Positions 1 to 4,988 of a stretch of DNA of 5,058 nt are shown here, in pieces (the stretch's first letter is position 1; the number at the start of each line of letters is the position of its first letter). The notes beneath the pieces are model-generated. The model did no database searches. It saw only the letters and a program-made list of their open reading frames with translations, and was not told the DNA's origin. Origin of the DNA: JBKBXU01 sp046313675 (GTDB lineage Bacteria > Bacteroidota > Bacteroidia > Cytophagales > Cytophagaceae); contig JBKBXU010000328.1 of assembly GCA_046313675.1 (NCBI GenBank), forward strand, positions 1-5,058, written 5' to 3'. Both the position numbers and the translations under genes were made by a program.

Positions 1-1
1 C

Positions 2-343
2 AGTAAAGTATCCACCGGCACTAAAGATAGTAAAAAGCTCTGAAATAGACACTACCACTGAACTCGCTGGTCTGGTGATGTACTGTTGCATTTGCAGATA
101 CAGGATATTGCAAAGATTCTGGAGCCGAAGATACGGGGATGGATAAATTTCTATGGGAAGTTCAGGTTTTCATCGTTGCGGTCAGTCTTTCGGGTTCTGA
201 ACCACCGTCTGATGCTTTGGGTGAGGAATAAGTTTAAGAGGTCCAGGAAGCAGTTAAAACGCCATGCCTACAAGTGGCTGTCCAGAGTAGCTAAACACTA
301 CCCGAATATGTTCATTCACTGGCAGTATGGTTTTCTTCCTTAG
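2..343 (+). pseudogene. ltrA: Group II intron reverse transcriptase/maturase, C-terminal fragment with in-frame stops
   Basis: The reading frame from 86 to the TAG at 341-343 encodes the intron maturase-specific domain (GIIM type). Signature pieces are KIRGWINFYGKF, then a basic stretch with VLNHRLMLWVRNKFKR, and a terminal PNMFIHWQYG. In the full protein this domain binds the intron RNA and helps it fold and splice. The same frame continues to the left edge, with TGA codons at 41-43 and 59-61. The residues around them (KKL-stop-NRHYH-stop-TRWSGDVLLHLQ) still look like the RT-maturase junction, and both stops would be single C-to-T changes from the Arg codon CGA. The only start before the intact part is a TTG at 86, so a translated product would lack the RT domain. 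I read it as a pseudogene whose RT domain lies outside the window. Confidence 0.82.
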
Positions 344-386
344 GAGATTTTGCTCCGGAAGAGCCGTGTGACGGGAGACTGTCAAG

Positions 387-409
387 GCCTGTCCCGAAAG
401 CTTTCGGGG
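387..409. repeat. TCCCGA-type palindrome A, inside domain V of intron 1
   Basis: CCCGAAAGCTTTCGGG (393-408) is a perfect 16-bp palindrome. The 12 bases GCCTGTCCCGAA at 387-398 recur exactly at 1419-1430 in intron 2. It lies where the 2-nt bulge of the domain V hairpin should be, so I read it as an insertion. It could be a REP- or MITE-like element. The exact insertion ends cannot be fixed without an uninterrupted relative. Confidence 0.72.
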
Positions 410-417
410 CACGGTTC

Positions 418-436
418 TCCCGACTAAAGGTCGGGA
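418..436. repeat. TCCCGA-type palindrome B, in the domain V-VI linker of intron 1
   Basis: TCCCGAC (418-424) and GTCGGGA (430-436) form a 7-bp perfect stem around the loop TAAAG. The loop region (CTAAA) matches that of palindrome C in intron 2, so the two are probably related copies. It separates domain V from the GTGAGAGG that normally follows closely. Confidence 0.7.
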
Positions 437-488
437 CAAGATGTGAGAGGTTTAGGGGTGAGATTCCCCTTTACCTACTCTACTCTAT

Positions 489-857
489 TTATTCTGCGAT
501 ATTGTATTCTTTTATCAGGATGTTTGTCGGGATGTTTAATTGTTCATGCAACTTCCGAATCATATCAAGGGTTAATTTCCTTTTTCTATTTAATACTTCA
601 CTTACCCTGCTTTTAAAACCAATTGTCGCGGCCAAATCCTTCTGTTTCATATTTAACTGCTCCATTCTGAATTTTACAGCTTCAATAGGGTCGGGTAAGT
701 CAATTAGAAAATTTTCTTTTTCATATTTATCAATTAAAATTGTTAATATTTCCAATTCATCACCCTCTGGCGTTCCTTGTTTAGCATCAAAAATCAGCTC
801 TAATCTTTCAAGAGCTTCATTGTAATTATTTATATTTCTAATGGGCCTGATTTCCAT
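489..857 (-). CDS. higA: HigA-type antitoxin (XRE-family HTH)
   Basis: This 122-residue protein matches the HigA antitoxin family (COG5499 type). An N-terminal helical half carries the family motif GTPEGDELEILTILIDKYE (residues 28-46). The sequence DPIEAVKFRMEQLNMKQKDLA then leads into a C-terminal XRE helix-turn-helix (about 60-113), with SRVSEVLNRKRKL (83-95) as the likely recognition-helix region. HigA proteins bind and neutralise the HigB toxin and repress their own promoter. The ATG at 857 starts 5 bases after the higB stop, the usual toxin-first order of a two-gene operon. There is no strong Shine-Dalgarno site, only an A-rich leader, which is normal in Bacteroidota. Length and motifs look intact. 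The 3' end abuts the end of group II intron 1, which runs the other way. Confidence 0.93.
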   Translation of the reverse strand: MEIRPIRNINNYNEALERLELIFDAKQGTPEGDELEILTILIDKYEKENFLIDLPDPIEAVKFRMEQLNMKQKDLAATIGFKSRVSEVLNRKRKLTLDMIRKLHEQLNIPTNILIKEYNIAE

Positions 858-862
858 ATCTT

Positions 863-1156
863 TTATATTTTATTTGCATCAATCTTATCATATTCTGCAT
901 GAGTACCAACAAATCTTATCCATGTCACGCTATAATCATAATTGATTCTGGCAATTAACCTGTATTTATTGCCTTTAATGTTAAACACCACTCTATTATC
1001 AGCTAAGATGCTGGCACTTGGATAATCCCTTTTAATGTCATTTGGTGATTTCCAATTGGCACTTTCCGCTTCATGATACCATGATTTTAACTGTTCCTCA
1101 CAATCAGCATGCTTTTCCCAGAATTCCCTTAATGTTTTTTTGGCAATTACTCTCAA
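863..1156 (-). CDS. higB: HigB-type toxin (type II mRNA interferase)
   Basis: This 97-residue protein matches the HigB_toxin family (COG4680 type), ribosome-dependent mRNA-cleaving toxins of the RelE-like fold. It shows the family features in order: MRVIAKKTLREFWEKH at the start, WKSPNDIKRDY (35-45), NRVVFNIKGNKYRL (54-67) and RFVGTHAEYDKID (81-93). The start is a TTG at 1156. There is an in-frame TAA four codons upstream and no ATG between, the residues after the TTG are those expected at a HigB N-terminus, and GAAAGGA lies just upstream as a ribosome site. It is first in a two-gene operon with higA. A TTG start may keep toxin translation low, which is inference. The protein looks full length and active. 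Confidence 0.93.
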   Translation of the reverse strand: MRVIAKKTLREFWEKHADCEEQLKSWYHEAESANWKSPNDIKRDYPSASILADNRVVFNIKGNKYRLIARINYDYSVTWIRFVGTHAEYDKIDANKI

Positions 1157-1179
1157 TTTCCTTTCTTAATGATATAACG

Positions 1180-1187
1180 CAAATATA
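1180..1187 (-). promoter_or_regulatory. Bacteroidota-type -7 box for higBA
   Basis: Read on the minus strand, the sequence is TATATTTG, a perfect TAnnTTTG box, 23 bases upstream of the higB TTG start. That places transcription initiation about 15 bases before the gene. No convincing TTTG -33 box is visible. The inverted repeat at 1197-1213 occupies the upstream promoter region. Confidence 0.55.
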
Positions 1188-1196
1188 ATAAAAAAA

Positions 1197-1213
1197 GTTA
1201 CCGTTTTGGTAAC
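1197..1213. promoter_or_regulatory. Inverted repeat, candidate HigA operator
   Basis: GTTACC (1197-1202) and GGTAAC (1208-1213) form a perfect 6-bp inverted repeat with a 5-base spacer. It lies about 10 bases upstream of the putative higBA -7 box, where a repressor would block RNA polymerase. XRE-type antitoxins bind such sites as dimers. On the minus strand the repeat is also followed by a T-run, so a weak terminator or attenuator is an alternative. Confidence 0.5.
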
Positions 1214-1237
1214 CTGTAGATTTTTTTTCGCATGTGG

Positions 1238-1243
1238 GCTAAC
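1238..1243 (+). other. Candidate IBS1 in the 5' exon of intron 2
   Basis: GCTAAC, the last six bases before the GTGTG intron start, is perfectly complementary to GTTAGC at 1472-1477 in domain I. That is the expected exon-recognition pairing and it supports 1243/1244 as the 5' splice site. A 6-base match can arise by chance, but both partners are in the expected places. Confidence 0.55.
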
Positions 1244-1423
1244 GTGTGTATAACCGAGGCTGGGCAGTTTTAACGGAGTTCATATCCGCTTGCAGAAAAG
1301 TAGGATTAAAAAAAATAGCCCGACTAACAACGCCAACCCCCTCTGAGGTATATATGTTGTGTGTGCCCGGTATGGGCATCTGGTATCGAAGATACTATAT
1401 TATTCCAGAGGGTGCAATGCCTG

Positions 1424-1444
1424 TCCCGAACTAAAACTTCGGGA
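1424..1444. repeat. TCCCGA-type palindrome C, in domain I of intron 2
   Basis: TCCCGAA (1424-1430) and TTCGGGA (1438-1444) form a 7-bp perfect stem with the loop CTAAAAC. It sits between GCCTGT (1419-1424) and ACAGGC (1451-1456), which pair as an outer stem. The element may therefore occupy the loop of a natural domain I helix. It shares GCCTGTCCCGAA with palindrome A and the CTAAA loop with palindrome B. Confidence 0.68.
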
Positions 1445-1471
1445 TTCCTTACAGGCAAGTTGGTGAAGCCT

Positions 1472-1477
1472 GTTAGC
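1472..1477 (+). other. Candidate EBS1 loop of intron 2
   Basis: GTTAGC, 228 bases into the intron, pairs with the last six exon bases (1238-1243). EBS1 picks the insertion target and the 5' splice site. EBS2 is unresolved. The only long complement to the next exon bases (CGCATGT, 1229-1235) is ACATGCG at 1620-1626, which lies downstream of EBS1 rather than in the usual upstream position. Confidence 0.5.
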
Positions 1478-1763
1478 AAGTAGCAAGGTGGTTTACCGTG
1501 AGGTATGCACTGAAGAACTGCGAAGCACCTCATGAACACCTTATAAATTAAACACCTGTGAATAAAGCCAAACGGCAAAATCCGGTATTGCGGCCATACA
1601 CGGGAGTGTATGGAGCGAGACATGCGGGGCAGGGATTCGGTATACAGAGGCCAGTTGAGAAGGGTAAGCAAGCACATCTTTGTAACGCCCCTGACCAACA
1701 ATTCTCATCTGGTAGATGCCGCAGGAATCGGAGGAAGGAATATGCCATTACCCGGAGGGCTGA

Positions 1764-1814
1764 GCGTAAAGAAAACTTCCAGTGGAAGTTTTTAGCGAAG
1801 AGCCAGCTTGCAGG
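1764..1814 (+). repeat. Hairpin unit E, first copy
   Basis: AAAACTTCC (1772-1780) and GGAAGTTTT (1784-1792) form a perfect 9-bp stem with the loop AGT. The 51-base unit around it is about 80% identical (41 of 51, counted by eye) to 2211-2261. The shared right flank reads GAGCCAGC-T/C-TGCAG. It lies in the non-coding region before the intron RT. Confidence 0.7.
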
Positions 1815-1850
1815 AGGGGACAGGCCACGTGATGACCAGAGAGAATTCAG

Positions 1851-1869
1851 TCCCGATAGGCTATCGGGA
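1851..1869. repeat. TCCCGA-type palindrome D, in intron 2
   Basis: TCCCGATAG (1851-1859) and CTATCGGGA (1861-1869) are perfect 9-bp arms around one central G. It is the longest-armed member of the TCCCGA set here and lies between ribozyme blocks upstream of the RT start. Confidence 0.72.
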
Positions 1870-1978
1870 TAGTAGTCACCGGAACACGATCCGGCACCAA
1901 AAGGATAAAGCCGGAGGTCTCACAAAAGTGATGAAGGACGAACGCTGAATCGTATCTGAATTCGGTCAGGAATGCGCC

Positions 1979-2242
1979 ATGGCGGATAGCCTGTCCTTAA
2001 ACAGACAAAGGAAAACTATGATAGAAAAAGTATTACAGCCTAAAAACCTGACCAGAGCATTGCAGAAAGTTATCAGCAATGACGGGGCAGCTGGTATAGA
2101 CGACATGACGGTAAAGGAACTCAAAGCTTTCGCTGACGAGAACCGCATCGCCATTGCCAGCTCTATACCGAACAGGACGTACATACCCAAACCTGTCAAA
2201 GGGGGGCATTGCGTTAAGAAACTTTCCTGTGGAAAGTTTTAG
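1979..2242 (+). pseudogene. ltrA: Group II intron reverse transcriptase, N-terminal fragment
   Basis: The first ~75 residues are the N-terminus and RT-0 region of a group II intron RT: MIEKVLQPKNLTRALQKVIS, then NDGAAGIDDMTVKEL, then NRTYIPKPVKG. Homology ends around 2205. The frame then runs through unrelated sequence (the second hairpin unit) to a stop at 2240-2242. The palm with its catalytic YADD-type motif, the thumb and the maturase domain are all absent. There are two candidate starts. The ATG at 2018 has AAAGGA six bases upstream and matches the usual N-terminus of relatives. The ATG at 1979 adds 13 residues. The fragment cannot reverse-transcribe or mature the intron, so splicing or movement would need a protein in trans. 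It is unrelated to the C-terminal fragment at 2-343 in position and element. Confidence 0.82.
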
Positions 2243-2261
2243 CAATGAGCCAGCCTGCAGC
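2211..2261 (+). repeat. Hairpin unit F, second copy, at the RT deletion junction
   Basis: AAACTTTCC (2219-2227) and GGAAAGTTT (2231-2239) form a perfect 9-bp stem with the loop TGT, inside a weaker outer pairing CATTGC/GCAATG. The unit aligns over 51 bases with 1764-1814. Two stem positions differ and each change is matched by its pairing partner. It begins within a few bases of where RT homology stops. Confidence 0.7.
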
Positions 2262-2339
2262 GCAGCCGAGACCCGTACGTACGGTGGTGTGAGAGGCGCA
2301 CTCTGTCAGTTTTCTAGCTGGCAGAGCCGTCTACTCGAT
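2262..2339 (+). ncRNA. Group II intron 2 domain V/VI region
   Basis: The region around AGCCGAGACCCGTACG and the following GGTGGTGTGAGAGG resembles the domain V 3' half and V-VI linker of Bacteroidota group II introns. Domain VI is a stem of CTCTGTCAG (2301-2309) with CTGGCAGAG (2318-2326), nine pairs including one G-T. The intron closes with CTACTCGAT. The 5' arm of the upper domain V helix looks about 6 bases short compared with the form I recall for this class, leaving the palindrome CCGTACGTACGG (2273-2284). That comparison is from memory. Confidence 0.6.
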
Positions 2340-2379
2340 TGCACGCTGGCTTTTTTCTGTTTTTATCAATGTTTTTCAT

Positions 2380-3549
2380 TTAATAGTTTAGACCAAAAGC
2401 CCAAAGGGGGATAACATTGAGGTAACCAAATTCTATATCATCTTTTACCACAAATGATTTACCATCTTTCTCAATTTGTTTTTGTTGTTTATTGCTACCA
2501 CCAACTTCAAACGTATAGTTATCTATTACAAAATCGGCTGTTTTTGAAGATATTACTTCATTATTCACCTGCATTTGATTAAAAAAGAAAGTTTCCCTTA
2601 TATTTCCTACATTTGATTTATCACCGACCAAATTAAATATGATATTTGCATTATCTAAATATACTGTATCAACCTTTCCAAGTCCTCGAATTCCGCTTGT
2701 TTCATTGCGCAACTGTCCAATAAGACCTGCATGCTCCATATATAGAAAATAATCGTCCAAAGAATTTCGACTTACGTTGATTATTTCAGCTATTTTGGTT
2801 ATGTTGGGCTTAAATGGTACGCTTTCAGCAATAATCGAAAGTAATCGTTTTAGTTTTCTACTGGTTCCAACATTTAAGTTGGCGTATTGTGGTATGTCAG
2901 TTTCTAATGTTTGCACAATTATTTGTCCTAAACGTAAATCCATCTCATTTTCAACCCCGAAAGGATAATATCCGCGTTTCAAATAATCTTTAAACAGTGG
3001 TATAGGATGTTTAATATTATCAAGTTTAACCTCATTATTAATAATCTGTTGCAAAGAAAATACTTCAATGTCGTAATTATGAAAAAAATTCAAGTATTCA
3101 CGAAATGAAAGTCCTTGCAATTTATAGATTATTGCACGACGGCTTAAATCGGAAGAACCTTTAAGAATATCTAACACTGAAGAACCTGTGAATACAACTT
3201 TTAATGTAGGAAATGAATCGTAAATGTTTTTCAATTCTCGTGACCAATTTGCGTATTTATGAATTTCATCAATAAATAAATACTCTCCTGCATTTTTATA
3301 GAACTCATCTGCTAAATCAATAAGTTTATTTTCACTAAAATACATATCGTCTGCGGATACATACAATGCTTTCTTACTGTTAAGATTTTGCTTAATGTAT
3401 TGCAAAATCATAGTTGTTTTTCCTACGCCACGAGCACCAATAATGCCAATCATACGACTTTCCCAAGATACTCTTTCATATAAATATCGTTTGAAATCCG
3501 TTGTCGTATTTTTCAAAAGGGTTTCAAATTTCTGATAAAGTGTTTCCAT
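2380..3549 (-). CDS. AAA_14/DUF4143 family P-loop ATPase
   Basis: This 389-residue protein belongs to the large AAA ATPase plus DUF4143 family. From the chosen start it shows Walker A GARGVGKTT (38-46), Walker B LFIDE (91-95) followed by IHK, a sensor-1-like VVFTGSS (118-124), LSRR (135-138) and the family hallmark LQGLSFREYL (144-153). A winged-helix-like stretch (about 248-281) precedes the DUF4143 C-terminus. That end holds E319, D339 and FEVGGSNK (347-354), a pattern resembling a PD-(D/E)XK nuclease core. The family's biological role is not settled. I chose the ATG at 3549 over an upstream in-frame start at 3603 because homology begins at METLYQKF and a -7 promoter box lies inside the longer version. 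The gene is intact, has its own promoter, and stops about 40 bases from the end of intron 2. Confidence 0.9.
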   Translation of the reverse strand: METLYQKFETLLKNTTTDFKRYLYERVSWESRMIGIIGARGVGKTTMILQYIKQNLNSKKALYVSADDMYFSENKLIDLADEFYKNAGEYLFIDEIHKYANWSRELKNIYDSFPTLKVVFTGSSVLDILKGSSDLSRRAIIYKLQGLSFREYLNFFHNYDIEVFSLQQIINNEVKLDNIKHPIPLFKDYLKRGYYPFGVENEMDLRLGQIIVQTLETDIPQYANLNVGTSRKLKRLLSIIAESVPFKPNITKIAEIINVSRNSLDDYFLYMEHAGLIGQLRNETSGIRGLGKVDTVYLDNANIIFNLVGDKSNVGNIRETFFFNQMQVNNEVISSKTADFVIDNYTFEVGGSNKQQKQIEKDGKSFVVKDDIEFGYLNVIPLWAFGLNY

Positions 3550-3570
3550 TTTATTAATAGGCCATTTTTG

Positions 3571-3578
3571 CAAAGATA
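3571..3578 (-). promoter_or_regulatory. Bacteroidota-type -7 box for the ATPase gene
   Basis: On the minus strand this reads TATCTTTG, a perfect TAnnTTTG box, 21 bases before the ATG at 3549. A TTG at about 22 bases further upstream (in AATTGCAC) could serve as the -33 element. Spacing is within the loose range seen in the phylum. Confidence 0.6.
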
Positions 3579-3585
3579 CAAAAAA

Positions 3586-3601
3586 GCACAACAAAATGTG
3601 C
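3586..3601. promoter_or_regulatory. Inverted repeat in the ATPase promoter
   Basis: GCACA (3586-3590) and TGTGC (3597-3601) are inverted arms spaced by six bases, between the -7 box and the possible -33 element. This is where a repressor would bind. The arms are short, so chance is a real alternative. Confidence 0.3.
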
Positions 3602-3669
3602 AATTATTCAATAAAATGCTCAATAAAAAGTGCAAAGGCCGGTTGTTTTGCTTCTGACTAACGTATTTT

Positions 3670-3703
3670 TAGGTTGTTGAATATCAGTTAGTTGAAAAAC
3701 CTA
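3670..3703. repeat. Inverted repeat at the transposase 3' end
   Basis: TAGGTT (3670-3675) and AACCTA (3698-3703) are inverted arms enclosing the transposase stop codon, with GTTGAA repeated inside (3676-3681 and 3691-3696). A further pair, ACTAAC in the transposase tail and GTTAGT downstream (minus strand), could extend the structure. It may be part of the element's structured end or a weak terminator. Confidence 0.35.
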
Positions 3704-4964
3704 ATTCCGTATCAGTCAATCCAAATTTATCGATTTGTTTTTTAATTCTCTTTACCAATCCTAGTTTTCTTTTTTGATCTAAGAATAAGTATTCTTCTGG
3801 ATTTATATAAGGTGTTCCCTTTACTACCATGTTCCATATTATAACTGCTAATTTTCGTGCTGTGGCACTTATTGCTGACACCCTTCCTTTCCTAAAGCTG
3901 ATTCTTTGAAAAAAATCTCTCAAAGGTGTTGAGTCTTTGAGATTACCTATGGCATTGGCGGCATTTCTCAAGGCTATTTTGAGTCGATTGCTTCCTTTGG
4001 GTACTTTGCTCGACAATACTTTGCCTCCGCTTACCTTGTTGTTTGGTGCTAACCGTAACCAACTGGTAAAATGCTTGGCGGTCTTGAATTTCTTGATTCC
4101 TTCCAAACCCACTTCGCTCATTAGTGAGAGAACTGTGGAATAACTCATGCCTTCAATAGCCAACAAGTCCGTCCCTTCAAACATTTGGTAAGATTTCAGG
4201 TTCAAATCGATGTCCTTTGGAGTGTTTTTGTTGATTCTTTTGTGTGGTTTTGGCTCGATGTGGTGTTGTCTTTTGTTGTCATCTGAGTCGATGATTTCAT
4301 CAAGCATCTTCTGTATTTCTACATCTACTTGTGCTACCTTGTTTTGCAGATGGTTGTAAGTTTCGAGTTCTTGTTGGAGCGCAAAAAGGTAGTCTTTTCT
4401 GCCATTGGATTGTAAAGCCAGCGCAATTTCTTCTTCGCTTTTTCGGCAGTTGCCATGGCGTAGCGAAGCTAGTTTTTGAGGGTTTGATTCGCCACCACAA
4501 ATGGCTCGTATGATTGCCAAGCCGGTAAGCCCGCAAATGTCATTGACCACTACATCGAGCCGCAGATTGAGCAGGCGCAGGTATTTCTGCATCTTTTTGG
4601 AGGTAGAAGCAGCATTGTGAAGTAAATTAGATCGATGTCTGCAATAAGTGCGAAGCTCTTCTGTTTTGCCATCGGGCAAGAAACTGGCGGAAAGTAATCC
4701 TAGGGTGTGCAGTTTCTGAATCCATTGGCAATCCAACACATCGGTTTTCTTTCCTTTGATGTTTTTGGTAAATTTTCCGTTGCACAGAATAACGCAAAAA
4801 CCTTTGGCGATAAGTACAGCATAGAGATTCTGCCAATAAGTACCAGTGCTTTCCATGGCAATAGTGGTGATGTTTTTTTCTTGCAGCCATTCTGCCATAG
4901 CAAAAAGGTCTTGGTTGTAAACCCCAAATTCTCGAACGTCTTGTTCAGTTTGTCCGACAGCCAC
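3684..4964 (-). CDS. IS110-family (IS1111 group) transposase, N-terminally truncated
   Basis: This 426-residue protein carries the two domains of IS110-family recombinases. The N-terminal DEDD RuvC-like domain shows the second acidic residue in TTIAMESTGTYW (E38) and the last two in KKTDVLDCQWI (D75, D78). The C-terminal Transposase_20 domain (about 265-350) contains LLAIEGMSYSTVLSLMSEVG and APNNKVSGGKVLSSK (306-320), with the conserved serine region. A charged linker lies between. The first catalytic Asp normally sits in a G-I/V-D motif just before the VAVGQ stretch. Here the only start is a GTG at 4964 inside that stretch. The frame upstream reads IRDTPHW and then hits TGA at 4986-4988. The protein therefore lacks one catalytic acid and is probably inactive. 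The rest of the frame is open, so the damage looks recent. Confidence 0.88.
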   Translation of the reverse strand: MAVGQTEQDVREFGVYNQDLFAMAEWLQEKNITTIAMESTGTYWQNLYAVLIAKGFCVILCNGKFTKNIKGKKTDVLDCQWIQKLHTLGLLSASFLPDGKTEELRTYCRHRSNLLHNAASTSKKMQKYLRLLNLRLDVVVNDICGLTGLAIIRAICGGESNPQKLASLRHGNCRKSEEEIALALQSNGRKDYLFALQQELETYNHLQNKVAQVDVEIQKMLDEIIDSDDNKRQHHIEPKPHKRINKNTPKDIDLNLKSYQMFEGTDLLAIEGMSYSTVLSLMSEVGLEGIKKFKTAKHFTSWLRLAPNNKVSGGKVLSSKVPKGSNRLKIALRNAANAIGNLKDSTPLRDFFQRISFRKGRVSAISATARKLAVIIWNMVVKGTPYINPEEYLFLDQKRKLGLVKRIKKQIDKFGLTDTELGFSTN

Positions 4965-4988
4965 CCAGTGCGGTGTGTCACGAATTCA

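Larger units (their letters stand above)
361..476 (+). ncRNA. Group II intron 1 domains V and VI, domain V interrupted
   Basis: Domain V is the catalytic hairpin. GAGCCGT (361-367) pairs with ACGGTTC (411-417). GTGACGG (368-374) pairs with CTGTCA (379-384) plus a lost base, closed by the GNRA tetraloop GAGA (375-378). The AGC catalytic triad is at 362-364. Without the extra material the hairpin would be 34 nt with a 2-nt bulge, the standard size. In the window about 24 extra bases (385-409) holding a perfect palindrome sit at the bulge position. A second hairpin (418-436) sits in the V-VI linker. Domain VI is a stem built on AGGGG (454-458) and CCCCT (466-470) with AGG/CCT below it. The fold is worked out by eye. 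Confidence 0.78.
1..483 (+). mobile_element. Group II intron 1, 3' portion (5' part outside window)
   Basis: This is the 3' end of an ORF-containing group II intron. It holds the maturase end of the reverse transcriptase, then a domain V hairpin starting at 361, then a domain VI stem (about 448-476) with a candidate bulged branch-point A at 473. The intron probably ends at the AC at 482-483, because the branch A plus CCTACTCTAC resembles the usual bacterial 3' end. The boundary is by analogy and could be off by a few bases. The element ends 6 bases from the higA stop codon and runs opposite to that gene. The RT is broken and domain V is interrupted, so the copy looks dead. Confidence 0.8.
1244..2339 (+). 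mobile_element. Group II intron 2, internally deleted
   Basis: It begins with GTGTG at 1244, the group II 5' consensus, and ends with CTACTCGAT at 2331-2339. Bases 1244-1978 hold the non-coding ribozyme domains I-III, not a gene. Recognisable intron-type blocks include a hairpin around GGTATCGAAGATACT, the candidate EBS1 at 1472-1477 and stem-loops near 1590-1615. The RT open reading frame then starts but breaks off after about 75 codons at roughly 2205. The sequence jumps straight to a domain V/VI-like 3' end. A full intron of this type would be roughly 2.3-2.5 kb, so more than 1 kb is missing. Four short hairpin elements lie inside. It differs from intron 1, since their domain V and VI sequences do not match. 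It separates higBA from the ATPase gene. Confidence 0.82.

Noticed and set aside
502..825. A plus-strand 107-codon frame opposite higA.
   Set aside because: It is the antisense shadow of a confidently assigned antitoxin and shows no family motifs.
1229..1248. A possible integron attC core around GGGCTAACG beside the toxin-antitoxin genes.
   Set aside because: GGCTAAC does not fit RYYYAAC (second base G), its complement does not fit GTTRRRY, and no partner arm is visible. The same bases are explained as the intron's IBS1.
1324..1872. Open reading frames of 60-125 codons across the first part of intron 2, on both strands.
   Set aside because: They overlap each other and the ribozyme blocks, have low-complexity or unnatural composition, and match no family. 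The region is non-coding intron RNA.
3550..3603. An 18-residue N-terminal extension (MHILLCFFVSLQKW...) of the ATPase.
   Set aside because: It overlaps the TATCTTTG promoter box, has no homology to the family and would lie upstream of the predicted transcription start.
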